Shown piece by piece: positions 1 to 7,860 of a stretch of DNA of 16,132 nt (positions within the stretch are counted from its first letter, which is position 1; each line of letters opens with the position of its first letter). The DNA comes from an uncultured Gemmatimonadales bacterium (lineage in GTDB: Bacteria > Gemmatimonadota > Gemmatimonadetes > Longimicrobiales > Gaopeijiaceae), in NCBI GenBank assembly GCA_937983085.1, contig CALJKZ010000184.1, positions 1 to 16,132 of the forward strand, in the 5' to 3' direction. Below the pieces are notes generated by a model, which made no database searches, had not been told where the DNA came from, and saw nothing but the letters and a program-made list of their open reading frames with translations. The position numbers were made by a program, and so were the translations under genes.

Positions 1-2126
1 TCGCCATCGGCGAAGTGTCGGGAGACCTGGCGGCGGTGCTCGGGTTCAGGGCGGCCTTGGGCCGACTCATCGTCGCCGAGGACACCCGGCCGGGGGCGGC
101 CAACGTCCTGCTGCTGTCCCACTCGCTATGGCGGTCCCGCTTCGCCTCGGATCCCGGCATCGTGGGGCGCACCGTGGACCTGGACGGGACGTCCCACACC
201 GTGATCGGGGTCCTGGACGGGACCGCCCGGCCTCTCGACCGTGCCCGGGCGTGGGTGCCCCTGCGAGCGGAGGATCAGGCCCCGGGGTTCGAGCCGCGAG
301 GACTTTGGGTATTGGGTCGCCTCGCCGAGGACGTCGAGTGGGACGTGGCGAGGGACGTAATCGCCGCGTGGGGTGAGCGCACCTACGCGGATGACCCCAC
401 GCTGGAGCCGGGGTGGTCGGCGCGCATCCAACCCCTCCGCGTGTCCCTGCTGTCGGAAGCGCCGCCCCTCTCCATGATGCTCGCCCTCCTGGTGGCCGGC
501 GCCATCGTCCTCGGCATCGCCTGCCTCAACCTCGCCGCCGTCCTCCTGGCCCGCACCGTTCGGCGGGAGCGGGAACTAGGCGTCCGGCTCGCGCTCGGGT
601 CGTCTCGCTGGCGGCTGGTGAGAGTCGTTCTTTCCGAGGCGGCGCTGCTGTCCACGATGGCGGCCCTCCTCGGCGCCGCGGTGGCCGCCACGGTAGTACA
701 GGCAGTGGCGCGCCGGTTCGCCGCCAATCTTCCCGGGTGGATGGTGCTGGAGCTCGATCCCGCCGTCCTGGCGGCAGTCACGGTGGTCGCGGTGGGGGCC
801 GTCCTCGCGTCCGGCCTGTTGCCCCTCCGTCGCGCCCTCGGCCTCGACGCCGCTGACGGCGTGCTGGGCCGGATCCAGTCGAGGGCGTCGTCGCCGAGAC
901 TCGGGGCGCACGACCTCCTCCTGGGCATGCAGATCGCTTTGGGCGTGGTGCTCGTCGGGGGGTGTGTCACCGCCGTTCATCAGGCGGCTCGCGTGTCCGA
1001 CTTTTCCGACATCGGACACCGGTACGAGGACCTGCTTGCGGCGTCGGTCTCCCTTCCTGAAGGCCGGTACATGGACACCGAGTCGGCCGCGGAGCTGAGC
1101 AGGACCCTCGCCGAGTCGGTTCGGGGGCTGCCTTCGGTGTCCGAGGCGGCGGTGAGCCGAACTCTCTTCCTCGGATCGTGGGGTTCTGCCGAGGGCGGGA
1201 GTCCGGTGAGGGTCGAGGACGCTCCGTCGTCCCTACCCGACCGGGTGGTACCTCGACACTCCCTGGCCGTGAGCGCGGGGTACCTGGAGCTCTTCGAGAT
1301 TCCCATCCTCGCCGGGCGCACCATTCTCGACTCCGATGGACCCGACGGGGACGCCGTCGCCGTGGTGAGCGAGAGCGCGGCGGGAGCCCTCTGGCCGACC
1401 CTCGACGCGCAGGCGACGGTGGGCCGGCGATTCGTCGTGGAGGGTGGGCGACAGACGCAGTGGTTTCGGGTCGTCGGCGTCGCGGGTGACGTGGTCGTCA
1501 ACGTTCGGAGTGAGTCGCGACGGGCAACGCCACGGATCTACGCCGCCCTGAGCCAGACGTCGCCCACCCTCATTCCCGACAACCCTGGGGGCGATCGCCT
1601 CGCCGTCGTCGTCGACCGCGCCGGAACGCTCACCCCGGGCGACGTGGAGACCGCCGTCCGCGGGGTGGACCCCGACCTCGCACTCGCGGAGCTCATCTCC
1701 GTCGAGGATCAGCTGCGGCGGTGGATCGCTCCCACGGTACTGACCGCGGGACTCCTCGCCGCGCTTGCGGCCGTGACGGTGGGCCTTCTCATGCTCGGGG
1801 TCTTCGGAACGCTCAGCTACCGGGGCGCCATGCTCCGGACAGAGCTCGGGATCCGCGTGGCCTTCGGAGGTCGGCCCGCCGATCTGGTGTGGACGGTGGC
1901 GGCGCGCACCGTTCGGGTCGTGGCCGTCTCCTTGGCGTTGGGCGTGGGATTCTCGGTGGTCCTGGCATCGTCCGTCCAAGGTGGCGGAATCCCACTCGGT
2001 GGAAGCGATGCGTGGCACGTCGTCGTCACCGTGGCGCTCCTCGCCGTCCTCTGCGCCGTCGGGTGCGTCGCGCCGGTAGGTCGGGCCATTCGGGTGGATC
2101 CGGTGGAAAGCCTCACCGCCGAGTAG
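1..2126 (+). CDS. ADOP-family ABC transporter permease (MacB/FtsX-like), 5' truncated
   Basis: The reading frame is open to the left edge: codons from position 3 read AIGEV and run straight into SGDLAAVLGFRAALGR. That is the interior of a MacB periplasmic core domain (family pattern vSgnyFxvLGvxPalGR), so the GTG at 15 is an internal valine and the gene begins upstream of the window. About 707 residues are visible. In order they are: the end of the first periplasmic domain (to about residue 150, numbering from the GTG at 15); a first FtsX block with helices near 150-180 and 205-275, including the RERELGVRLALGSSRWRLVR loop typical of FtsX permeases; a second periplasmic domain (about 320-570); and a second FtsX block ending RAIRVDPVESLTAE. 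Duplicated MacB/FtsX halves with no ATPase nearby define the acidobacterial duplicated orphan permeases. Substrate and partner ATPase are unknown. The next gene is the PadR regulator, 114 bp away behind its own promoter. Confidence 0.88.
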   Translation, partial: AIGEVSGDLAAVLGFRAALGRLIVAEDTRPGAANVLLLSHSLWRSRFASDPGIVGRTVDLDGTSHTVIGVLDGTARPLDRARAWVPLRAEDQAPGFEPRGLWVLGRLAEDVEWDVARDVIAAWGERTYADDPTLEPGWSARIQPLRVSLLSEAPPLSMMLALLVAGAIVLGIACLNLAAVLLARTVRRERELGVRLALGSSRWRLVRVVLSEAALLSTMAALLGAAVAATVVQAVARRFAANLPGWMVLELDPAVLAAVTVVAVGAVLASGLLPLRRALGLDAADGVLGRIQSRASSPRLGAHDLLLGMQIALGVVLVGGCVTAVHQAARVSDFSDIGHRYEDLLAASVSLPEGRYMDTESAAELSRTLAESVRGLPSVSEAAVSRTLFLGSWGSAEGGSPVRVEDAPSSLPDRVVPRHSLAVSAGYLELFEIPILAGRTILDSDGPDGDAVAVVSESAAGALWPTLDAQATVGRRFVVEGGRQTQWFRVVGVAGDVVVNVRSESRRATPRIYAALSQTSPTLIPDNPGGDRLAVVVDRAGTLTPGDVETAVRGVDPDLALAELISVEDQLRRWIAPTVLTAGLLAALAAVTVGLLMLGVFGTLSYRGAMLRTELGIRVAFGGRPADLVWTVAARTVRVVAVSLALGVGFSVVLASSVQGGGIPLGGSDAWHVVVTVALLAVLCAVGCVAPVGRAIRVDPVESLTAE

Positions 2127-2138
2127 ACCGCCGCGTCC

Positions 2139-2167
2139 TTGTCGTATGATCAAGTCGATCATATGAT
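2139..2167 (+). promoter_or_regulatory. Sigma70-like promoter upstream of the PadR gene
   Basis: TTGTCG at 2139-2144 matches the -35 consensus at four of six bases. After a 17-bp spacer, TATGAT at 2162-2167 matches the -10 consensus at five of six. Transcription would start near 2174, giving a leader of about 65 nt before the ATG at 2241. The -10 box lies inside the tandem palindrome annotated separately, so a protein bound there would block RNA polymerase. The assignment rests on sequence match and position only. Confidence 0.55.
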
Positions 2168-2179
2168 CGAAACGATCAC
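2146..2179. promoter_or_regulatory. Two tandem 17-bp palindromes, candidate PadR operator
   Basis: ATGATC-N5-GATCAT (2146-2162) is followed directly by ATGATC-N5-GATCAC (2163-2179). Each has 6-bp half-sites around a 5-bp spacer (aagtc, gaaac). The second copy has one mismatch in its outer base pair. The units abut with a 17-bp period, and the second starts inside the -10 box. Dimeric winged-helix repressors such as PadR bind inverted repeats of about this size near their own promoters. The gene immediately downstream is a PadR protein, so autoregulation is the natural inference. The visible symmetry is strong; the identity of the binding protein is inferred. Confidence 0.6.
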
Positions 2180-2230
2180 ATCAGCGGACCGCGGCCCGTC
2201 AGAGAGTCGCACTTCGTCCTGAAGGCACGT

Positions 2231-2235
2231 GGAGG
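2231..2235 (+). promoter_or_regulatory. Ribosome binding site fixing the PadR start at 2241
   Basis: GGAGG at 2231-2235 sits 5 nt before the ATG at 2241. An in-frame GTG at 2229 overlaps this Shine-Dalgarno and has no comparable one of its own, so the ATG is preferred. Confidence 0.7.
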
Positions 2236-2240
2236 ACACC

Positions 2241-2588
2241 ATGACCGACTCACCCATCGAAGAGCGGCTGCCCCTCAAAGCGGTGGACTTCCACATCCTC
2301 TGGGTCCTCAGTGATGGCGACCTCCATGGCTACGGACTGGTCAAGGAGATCGAGGAGCGGAGCGACGGCCACGTCGCCCTCGAGCCCGGCAACCTGTACC
2401 GCTACATCCGTCGCCTGGTGGACGAGGGCCTCTTGGAGCCCGGACAGAGGGAGCCGGCGGCCGGATCGGGTCGGCAGCGTCGCTACTACCGGGCCACGGA
2501 CCTAGGAAGGAGGGTCCTGGCGGCCGAGACGGCGCGCATGCGATCGGTGGTGGACGCCGTGGGCGTGAGTCTGGGTTCGGGGGCCTGA
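2241..2588 (+). CDS. PadR-family winged-helix transcriptional regulator
   Basis: This 115-residue protein has the usual length of the minimal PadR (subfamily s1-like) regulators. The PadR signature is clear: LHGYGLVKEIEE (residues 28-39) forms the start of the winged helix, LEPGNLYRYIRRLVDEGLLE (47-66) contains the recognition helix with the conserved G-LY-R-L-EGL pattern, and RRYYRATDLGRRVL (80-93) is the wing with the conserved YY-T-G. There is no long C-terminal effector domain, only a short dimerisation helix. It acts as a cytoplasmic DNA-binding dimer, usually a repressor. The stop codon is separated from the following ADOP permease start by one base, so the two are almost certainly co-transcribed and translationally coupled. 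Tandem palindromes in the promoter suggest that it represses itself and the permease. The inducing signal cannot be read from the sequence. Confidence 0.93.
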   Translation: MTDSPIEERLPLKAVDFHILWVLSDGDLHGYGLVKEIEERSDGHVALEPGNLYRYIRRLVDEGLLEPGQREPAAGSGRQRRYYRATDLGRRVLAAETARMRSVVDAVGVSLGSGA

Positions 2589-2589
2589 G

Positions 2590-5244
2590 ATGGACGACCG
2601 CGGTTCTTCGGAAGGTGGACGGGCTCCGGGTGTCTATCGATGGCTGCTGGGCCTGTACCCCCCGTCGTTCCGCGAGCGCTTCGCCGACGATGCCACCGAG
2701 CTGTTCGTCGATCGACTCGAGGATGCGCGGTCGGCCGGGAGGATCGCGGTGGCGGTACTCTGGGTGCGCACGGTGGTGAACGTCGTGGTCCACGGCATCC
2801 TCGAGCGCCTCCTTCAGCTGCGGGCGCACGGCGTGGGAGATGCGTTCTCGACCCTCAGACACGCCCTCAGGCAGCTTCGACGGTCGCCCCTGTTGTCGGG
2901 CGTGGTCGTCCTTACGCTGGCGTTGGGCATCGGAGCCAACGTCGCCCTCTTCGGCCTCATCCGGAGTGTGCTGCTCCAACCGTTGCCCTATCCCGACGCC
3001 GACGAGCTGGTGCAGCTGTGGGAGACGGGTCCCGATCCCGACGCCGAACGTCTCGGGCCCTCTCCGCTGAACTTCGTGGACTGGGCCGCGGAGGCCGAGT
3101 CCTTCGAGTCCGCGACTGCGTGGTATCTCACCTCCGGCACCTATCGGACGGAGGAGTGGGTGGAGGAGATCCGGTCCGCCCAGGTCACCGCCGACTTCTT
3201 CCGCACCCTCGGGGTCGAGCCCCTCCTCGGGCGGGGCTTCCGGGCCGAGGAGGTCACAGGGTATGGACCCGTGGTCCTGAGCTACGGCATGTGGCAGCGC
3301 CTGTTCGGCGGTGACCCAACGGTCGTGGGACGGTCCATCGTCTCCAGCGGCAACTCGTACGAGATCGTCGGCGTCATGCCCCCCGACTTCCACTTCCCCG
3401 ACCCCTCGGTGGAGACGTGGGTGGCGTGGAGTCTGCCCGCCGTCTACGCGCATCGACCCGAGACCCGGACGTGGCGCTTCCTCAACGGGACGGCGCGACT
3501 GCGCGACCAGGGGACCGTGGAGTCGGCCCAGGACGAGCTCTCCGGGATCGCCGCATCACTTGAAGATCGATACCCCGGGACGAACCGAGGCTGGGGGGCG
3601 GCCGTCACCTCGCTTCACGACGACACGGTGGGAGGCGTGAAGGCCACGCTGTGGCTCGCCTTCGCGGCGGTGGGCCTCGTGCTCCTCGTGGCCTGCACCA
3701 ACGTCGCCAACCTGCTGCTGGCGCGCGTTCCGAAGCGGATGGCCGAAGTGGGTCTGCGTCAGGCCATGGGTGCGACGCGGGGGCGCATCGCCCGGGAGCT
3801 CCTGGCCGAGAACCTCATCCTGGGAGGGCTGGCGGCCGTGGTGGGCCTGGGTGTGGGGGCGGCGCTGCTGGAGGGACTGGTGGCCCTCGACGCCGGTGGG
3901 ATTCCGAGATTGTCGGAGGTGAGGCTCGACGCGTCGGTCTTCGCCTTCGCCGCCATGGCCGGCATCACCACCAGCGTGCTGTTCGGCGCGGCTCCCCTGG
4001 TCCAACTCCTCTCGTCCAGGACCGGGGCTTCGTTCGGCCTACGAGTCACCAGCACGCGGGGGCATGTAGCCCTCCGTGAAGCCTTCGTGGGGACGCAGAC
4101 CGCCTTCGCCGTGGTCCTGCTCGCGGGCGCGGCGCTCTTCGCCACGAGCCTGACCCGGGTTCGGGCCGTGGACCCGGGGATCGACCCGGCCGGGGTCGCC
4201 ACCTTCCGTGTGTCCCTCGATCCCCTGGAGGGCGGCGAAGGAGGCACGGTGCGGTACTACGACGCGCTTCTCGCCGCCGTGCGCTCGGTTCCGGGCAGCG
4301 CCTCAGCCGGAGCGGCCCAGACGTTGCCCCTGGTGCCCGTCGCCGGCGACTTCAGGCGCCCCTACCGGGCGCCGGGCTCCACCGTCGCGTCGGGCGACGC
4401 CGCCACCGTGCAGATGCGCATCGTGACGCCGGGCTATCCCGAGACCATGGGCATGACGATCCTCGAGGGGGAGACCTTGCCCGACGCGGCCGGAACGGGT
4501 GGGGAACGGGTCGCCCTGGTCAACGAGACGCTCGCCCGGACGCTCTGGCCCGACGGCCCGAGGGCGGGGCAGGTGTTCGAGATCGATTTCCGGGAGGGCT
4601 GGATGCCGTACCGGGTGGTGGGCGTGGTCCGGGACGTGAAGCACTACGGCCTGCGTGCGCCGTCGGGTCCCGAGGTGTACCTGGCCCATCATCAGATCCC
4701 CTATCTGGCCATGAGCATCGTGGCGCGCACATCGGGTGACCCCGAGGCGTCCTTCGGAGCGCTTCGCCAGGCCGTGCTCGACCATCGGCCGGTGCAGCCA
4801 CCGCACAACTTCGTGTCTATGGAGGCTCTGGTGGGCGACTCCATGGCGGAGGAGCGCTTCCTCTCGGTGCTCTTCACCGTCCTCTCGGCCATCGGTCTCA
4901 CGCTGGCCAGCACCGGGATCTACGGGGTCATCGCCTACTGGGTGAGTCACCGCCGCAGGGAGATCGGGATCCGCATGGCGGTGGGCGCCGAGCCGGCCCG
5001 GGTGGTCGGCGCCATCGTGCGGCGCGCACTACTGGTGTCGGGAGCCGGGCTGGTCGTGGGTCTCCTGGCGGTGTGGACGTTGGGCGGGGGGGTGGAAGGG
5101 CTGCTCTTCGGGGTCTCGCCCACCGACCCTGCAGCGGTTTTGGGAGTGGCTGTGGTCCTGGCCGTCGTGTCGGCGTTGGCCGCCTGGATGCCGGCCCGTC
5201 GGGCGGCGTGGATTCCCCCCTCGGATGCTCTTCGCGCCGAGTAG
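2590..5244 (+). CDS. ADOP-family ABC transporter permease, full length with N-terminal prefix domain
   Basis: This 884-residue membrane protein has the complete ADOP architecture. Residues 15-80 are the prefix domain found only in this family (YRWLLGLYPPSFRERFADDA, then a hydrophobic helix near 52-72). Residue 84 starts the FSTLRHALRQLRRSP motif and the first helix (100-130). The first periplasmic core domain spans about 130-345. The first FtsX block spans 350-475 (LLVACTNVANLLLAR, then MAEVGLRQAMGATRGRI). The second periplasmic domain spans about 525-765, and the final FtsX block 775-880 contains RRREIGIRMAVGAEPARVV. No Walker motifs are present. It probably acts with an unlinked MacB-type ATPase in export or envelope remodelling, but the substrate is unknown. 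It starts at the ATG at 2590, one base after the PadR stop, and is likely controlled by that regulator. Confidence 0.93.
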   Translation: MDDRGSSEGGRAPGVYRWLLGLYPPSFRERFADDATELFVDRLEDARSAGRIAVAVLWVRTVVNVVVHGILERLLQLRAHGVGDAFSTLRHALRQLRRSPLLSGVVVLTLALGIGANVALFGLIRSVLLQPLPYPDADELVQLWETGPDPDAERLGPSPLNFVDWAAEAESFESATAWYLTSGTYRTEEWVEEIRSAQVTADFFRTLGVEPLLGRGFRAEEVTGYGPVVLSYGMWQRLFGGDPTVVGRSIVSSGNSYEIVGVMPPDFHFPDPSVETWVAWSLPAVYAHRPETRTWRFLNGTARLRDQGTVESAQDELSGIAASLEDRYPGTNRGWGAAVTSLHDDTVGGVKATLWLAFAAVGLVLLVACTNVANLLLARVPKRMAEVGLRQAMGATRGRIARELLAENLILGGLAAVVGLGVGAALLEGLVALDAGGIPRLSEVRLDASVFAFAAMAGITTSVLFGAAPLVQLLSSRTGASFGLRVTSTRGHVALREAFVGTQTAFAVVLLAGAALFATSLTRVRAVDPGIDPAGVATFRVSLDPLEGGEGGTVRYYDALLAAVRSVPGSASAGAAQTLPLVPVAGDFRRPYRAPGSTVASGDAATVQMRIVTPGYPETMGMTILEGETLPDAAGTGGERVALVNETLARTLWPDGPRAGQVFEIDFREGWMPYRVVGVVRDVKHYGLRAPSGPEVYLAHHQIPYLAMSIVARTSGDPEASFGALRQAVLDHRPVQPPHNFVSMEALVGDSMAEERFLSVLFTVLSAIGLTLASTGIYGVIAYWVSHRRREIGIRMAVGAEPARVVGAIVRRALLVSGAGLVVGLLAVWTLGGGVEGLLFGVSPTDPAAVLGVAVVLAVVSALAAWMPARRAAWIPPSDALRAE

Positions 5245-5310
5245 TCCAGGGACGGACCTTGCCACGCCCGAGGTCGGCCGTCGATGATGCCGGCACCCTC
5301 GAACCCAGCC

Positions 5311-5316
5311 AAGGAG
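5311..5316 (+). promoter_or_regulatory. Ribosome binding site supporting a GTG start at 5324
   Basis: AAGGAG at 5311-5316 lies 7 nt before the GTG at 5324. It supports this non-ATG start, which also gives a correct Tat signal from residue 4 of the product. Confidence 0.75.
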
Positions 5317-5323
5317 CCGCCCC

Positions 5324-6523
5324 GTGCCCGATCGCCGATCCTTCCTGAAGTCCGGAGCCGCCGCGGCCGGCGCCCTATCCCTGGGCCCCGAAGCGCTCGT
5401 CGGCTTGTCGACAGCCGGGGCGCATCCGGAGAACGGCGGCCCCCTCGACGACCCCCGTCAGACGGAACCGGCGCGCGCATCGAGGGCGCTGGACATCCTG
5501 ATTCTGGGGGGCACCAGCTTCCTCGGTCCGCACCAGGTCCATCTCGCGCTCCAACGTGGCCATTCCGTCTCAACGTTCACGCGGGGTCGAACGGAGCCGC
5601 GTCTGTACGCCGCCGACTTCGATTCGGTCGAGGCCCTGGTGGGCGACCGTGAGGACGACCTCACCGCTCTCGAGGGGCGACGCTGGGACGTGGTCATCGA
5701 CAACTCCACCCGACGGGCGGCGTGGGCCGAGACGTCGGTGGATCTGCTGCGGGACGCCGCGGAGCACTACGTCTTCATCTCGTCCACCGGCGTCTACTAT
5801 CCGTACCTGACGGAGGGGGTCGGCGAAGACGGACCCGTCGCCATGGAGGACTCCCGTGGCGGCGATGACGGATCCATGGCCTACGGGGTCATGAAGGCCC
5901 AGGGCGAGGAGGCCGTTCGGAGGGGGTTCGGCGACCGGGCCATCGTCCTTCGACCCGGCCACATCGCCGGACCCGGCGATACCCAGCCGGGACGGTTCCC
6001 CTACTGGACGACGCGTATGGAGCGCGGGGGCGAGGTCCTCGCCCCGGGCCGGCGTTCGGATCCCGTCCAGCTCGTGGACGTCCGGGACCTCACCGACTTC
6101 ATGTTCCATCTCTTCGAGACCGGTGTCGGCGGGACGTACAACGTGGTCGGACCGGCCTCTCCCATGACCATGGAGGGCTTCCTCCACGGCATGAGGGCGT
6201 GCACGGGCGAGCCCGTGGAGTTCGTGTGGGCCGACGACCATGACTGGCTGCAGGAGAACCGACTCACCGGCTTCATCCCCTGGGTACTGCCCCGAGGAGA
6301 CGAGCTGGCCCACATGAGCGTGGACGGAAGCCGGGCCCGGGAGGCGGGCCTCACCCTTCGCCCGCTGGCGCGCACCGTCTTCGACGTCATGGACTGGTGG
6401 CACTCCGACGCCTTCGGAGCGGAGGCCCGGGAGACGGTCCGCTTCCGGTTGGACGCCGAGACCGAGGCGGAGCTCATCGCCGCCTGGCGGTCCCGGGAGG
6501 CCGGAGGGGCCGGATCGCCGTGA
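5324..6523 (+). CDS. Tat-exported NAD-dependent epimerase/dehydratase (SDR superfamily)
   Basis: The protein has 399 residues. It opens with a twin-arginine signal (RRSFLK at 4-9, then a weakly hydrophobic alanine-rich stretch to about residue 32), which predicts folded export to the periplasm. A linker follows, then a Rossmann fold: ILILGGTSFLG (58-68) is the dinucleotide-binding loop of atypical and extended SDRs, and DNSTR (126-130) and YVFISSTGVYY (149-159) are core strands. YGVMK (187-191) supplies the catalytic Tyr and Lys. LRPGHIAGPGDTQPGRFPYW (209-228) and LVDVRDLTDF (250-259) are typical of the epimerase/dehydratase family. The substrate is probably a nucleotide sugar or a related hydroxy compound; I cannot name it. 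The GTG start follows a good ribosome binding site. The gene is 79 bp after the ADOP stop and overlaps the next gene by 4 bp. Export of an NAD-dependent enzyme is odd unless its cofactor is tightly bound. Confidence 0.85.
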   Translation: MPDRRSFLKSGAAAAGALSLGPEALVGLSTAGAHPENGGPLDDPRQTEPARASRALDILILGGTSFLGPHQVHLALQRGHSVSTFTRGRTEPRLYAADFDSVEALVGDREDDLTALEGRRWDVVIDNSTRRAAWAETSVDLLRDAAEHYVFISSTGVYYPYLTEGVGEDGPVAMEDSRGGDDGSMAYGVMKAQGEEAVRRGFGDRAIVLRPGHIAGPGDTQPGRFPYWTTRMERGGEVLAPGRRSDPVQLVDVRDLTDFMFHLFETGVGGTYNVVGPASPMTMEGFLHGMRACTGEPVEFVWADDHDWLQENRLTGFIPWVLPRGDELAHMSVDGSRAREAGLTLRPLARTVFDVMDWWHSDAFGAEARETVRFRLDAETEAELIAAWRSREAGGAGSP

Positions 6524-6933
6524 CGGACGTCCACGCCGACACGCCAAGGGCGGCGGTCCGGGAGCTCTGGCCGCTCCTGTCCGTGCGAAGCATGGACGCC
6601 TCCCTCGGCTTCTACCGCGACCAACTGGGATTCGAGGTGGCGGGCACGGCCGCTCGCGACGGCCAAGTCTACTGGTGCCGCCTGCGGCGTGGCGGTGCCT
6701 GCATCATGCTGCAGCAGTTCGACGCACCGGGCCTCGAGGTCGTCGCCGAGGGCCACGACGCCCTCTACCTGATCTGCGAGGACGCCGACGCGATCTTCGA
6801 GGAGTTGACCGGACGAGGGGTCGACGTGAAGGCGCCGACGGTGGCCGAGTACGGCATGAAGCAGCTCTTCGTGCCCGAGCCCGACGGGAGGAACCTCATC
6901 TTCGAGAGCCCCACCGCCGACTGGGCGGGGTAG
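6520..6933 (+). CDS. Small VOC-superfamily protein (glyoxalase/bleomycin-resistance-like)
   Basis: This is a single-domain protein of 137 residues. The start is placed at the GTG at 6520, which overlaps the upstream stop as GTGA; GGAGGGG at 6503-6509 precedes it. The frame is open further upstream, but that part overlaps the dehydrogenase gene. VOC features are present: LLSVRSMDASLGFYRDQLGF opens the first beta-alpha-beta module, FEELTGRGVDVKAPTV the second helix, and LFVPEPDGRNLIFESP the closing strand carrying the usual Glu. No histidine occupies the first metal position, so it resembles the bleomycin-resistance/dioxygenase-like branch rather than a classical glyoxalase I. The overlap with the Tat dehydrogenase implies coupled translation, but no functional link is evident. 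Substrate unknown. Confidence 0.83.
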   Translation: MTDVHADTPRAAVRELWPLLSVRSMDASLGFYRDQLGFEVAGTAARDGQVYWCRLRRGGACIMLQQFDAPGLEVVAEGHDALYLICEDADAIFEELTGRGVDVKAPTVAEYGMKQLFVPEPDGRNLIFESPTADWAG

Positions 6934-6940
6934 GTAGGCC

Positions 6941-7771
6941 TCAGGGCGCCTCGGCGCGTAGCCTCAGCCGTGTGCCCCACGGGTCGGCGATGACACCTTC
7001 CCGCTGGAGCCCGGGCGCGACCAGCTCCCATTCGAGGAGCTGGGCCTCATCCTCGGCAGGGGCCGGCGCGCCACGAGCCCAGGTGTTGAGTCCCAGGTGG
7101 TGGTGATACCCTCCGGCCGCGAGAAAGAGGGCGCCCGGGTAGCTCCAAACCATCTTGTCCAGGCCGAGCTCCACGTGGTAGAACGCCTCGGCAGTCTCCA
7201 GGTCGCCCACGTGGAGGTGGACGTGACCCATGACCGTTCCCGGCGGTAGCCCCCGCCATTCCTCACCCGCCGCCGAGGCCATCACTCCCTCGACGTCCAT
7301 AGGGTCCGTCGCCATGAGGAGCTGGCGGTTCCGATGGCCCCAGGACCGCCGGGGCCGATCGGCGTACACCTCGATGCCCAGCCCGTCGGGGTCGTAGAGA
7401 TACACGGCCTCACTCACCAGGTGGTCGGAGGCGGCGAATGGCTCCCCCAGTGCCACCAGATGTCGGAGGAAGGCGCCCAGCGAGGGGCGGTCGGGGAGGA
7501 GGATGGCGTAGTGGAAGAGGCCCAGGCGGCCATTTCGGGGCACCGGCGCGGCGCCGGGCCGCTCGTGTGGGACCAGGAGCGGTTCGGAGCCGCCTCGTGC
7601 TCCCAGGGCCACGCGGCCCGGGGAGGAGTCGAGCTCCTCGGCGGCGAGGACCCGTCGGTAGAACGCCCGCGACCGTTCCAAGTCCCCGACCTGAAGGGTC
7701 ACGGCGCCGAGGCGGGTGGCCGCCGGCATCCGGGGGCCAGGCGGGTGCACGCCGTACTCGCCCTCGTTCAC
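6941..7771 (-). CDS. Two-domain VOC protein, CatE-like (catechol 2,3-dioxygenase-type)
   Basis: The protein has 276 residues and two VOC domains, at about 20-137 and 180-272, the size of CatE-type extradiol dioxygenases. Domain 1 has LGAVTLQVGDLERSRAFYRR and ends YDPDGLGIEVYADRP, with Glu134 in the usual metal position. Domain 2 has MGHVHLHVGDLETAEAFYHV (181-200) and the GGYHHHLGLNTW motif (220-231), which is characteristic of the CatE group. His183 or His185 and one of His223-225 are likely iron ligands. The last strand of domain 2 reads WGTRLRLRAE, without the usual Glu, so the third ligand is uncertain. The likely role is ring cleavage of a catechol-type compound or a related VOC reaction. 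The start is GTG at 7771; an in-frame ATG at 7729 is the alternative, and neither has a strong ribosome binding site. The gene converges on the upstream pair with 7 bp between stops. Confidence 0.82.
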   Translation of the reverse strand: MNEGEYGVHPPGPRMPAATRLGAVTLQVGDLERSRAFYRRVLAAEELDSSPGRVALGARGGSEPLLVPHERPGAAPVPRNGRLGLFHYAILLPDRPSLGAFLRHLVALGEPFAASDHLVSEAVYLYDPDGLGIEVYADRPRRSWGHRNRQLLMATDPMDVEGVMASAAGEEWRGLPPGTVMGHVHLHVGDLETAEAFYHVELGLDKMVWSYPGALFLAAGGYHHHLGLNTWARGAPAPAEDEAQLLEWELVAPGLQREGVIADPWGTRLRLRAEAP

Positions 7772-7860
7772 GGTCCGCGCTTTCTTCGTGTGTTCATGGA
7801 GCCCACGTTCCTCCTCGGCGGGGACTCCACCCCCGCGCCCTATCGACTTTGGAGAAGCCC

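Noticed and set aside
2341..3453. Minus-strand open frame of 370 codons over the PadR and ADOP genes
   Set aside because: Shadow frame: it spans two real genes on the other strand and has His/Gly/Arg-rich composition with no motif.
5259..5289. TTGCCA and GATGAT as a promoter for the Tat SDR gene
   Set aside because: The -35 is good but the spacer is 19 bp and the -10 is weak; read-through from the PadR-ADOP operon is equally possible.
6397..6519. Upstream extension of the small VOC protein into the SDR gene
   Set aside because: The extension is Arg/Gly-rich without VOC features; the GTG at 6520 gives a normal-length domain and the common GTGA overlap.
5570..6547. Minus-strand open frame of 325 codons
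   Set aside because: Antisense to the SDR gene, which has clear Rossmann and YxxxK motifs.
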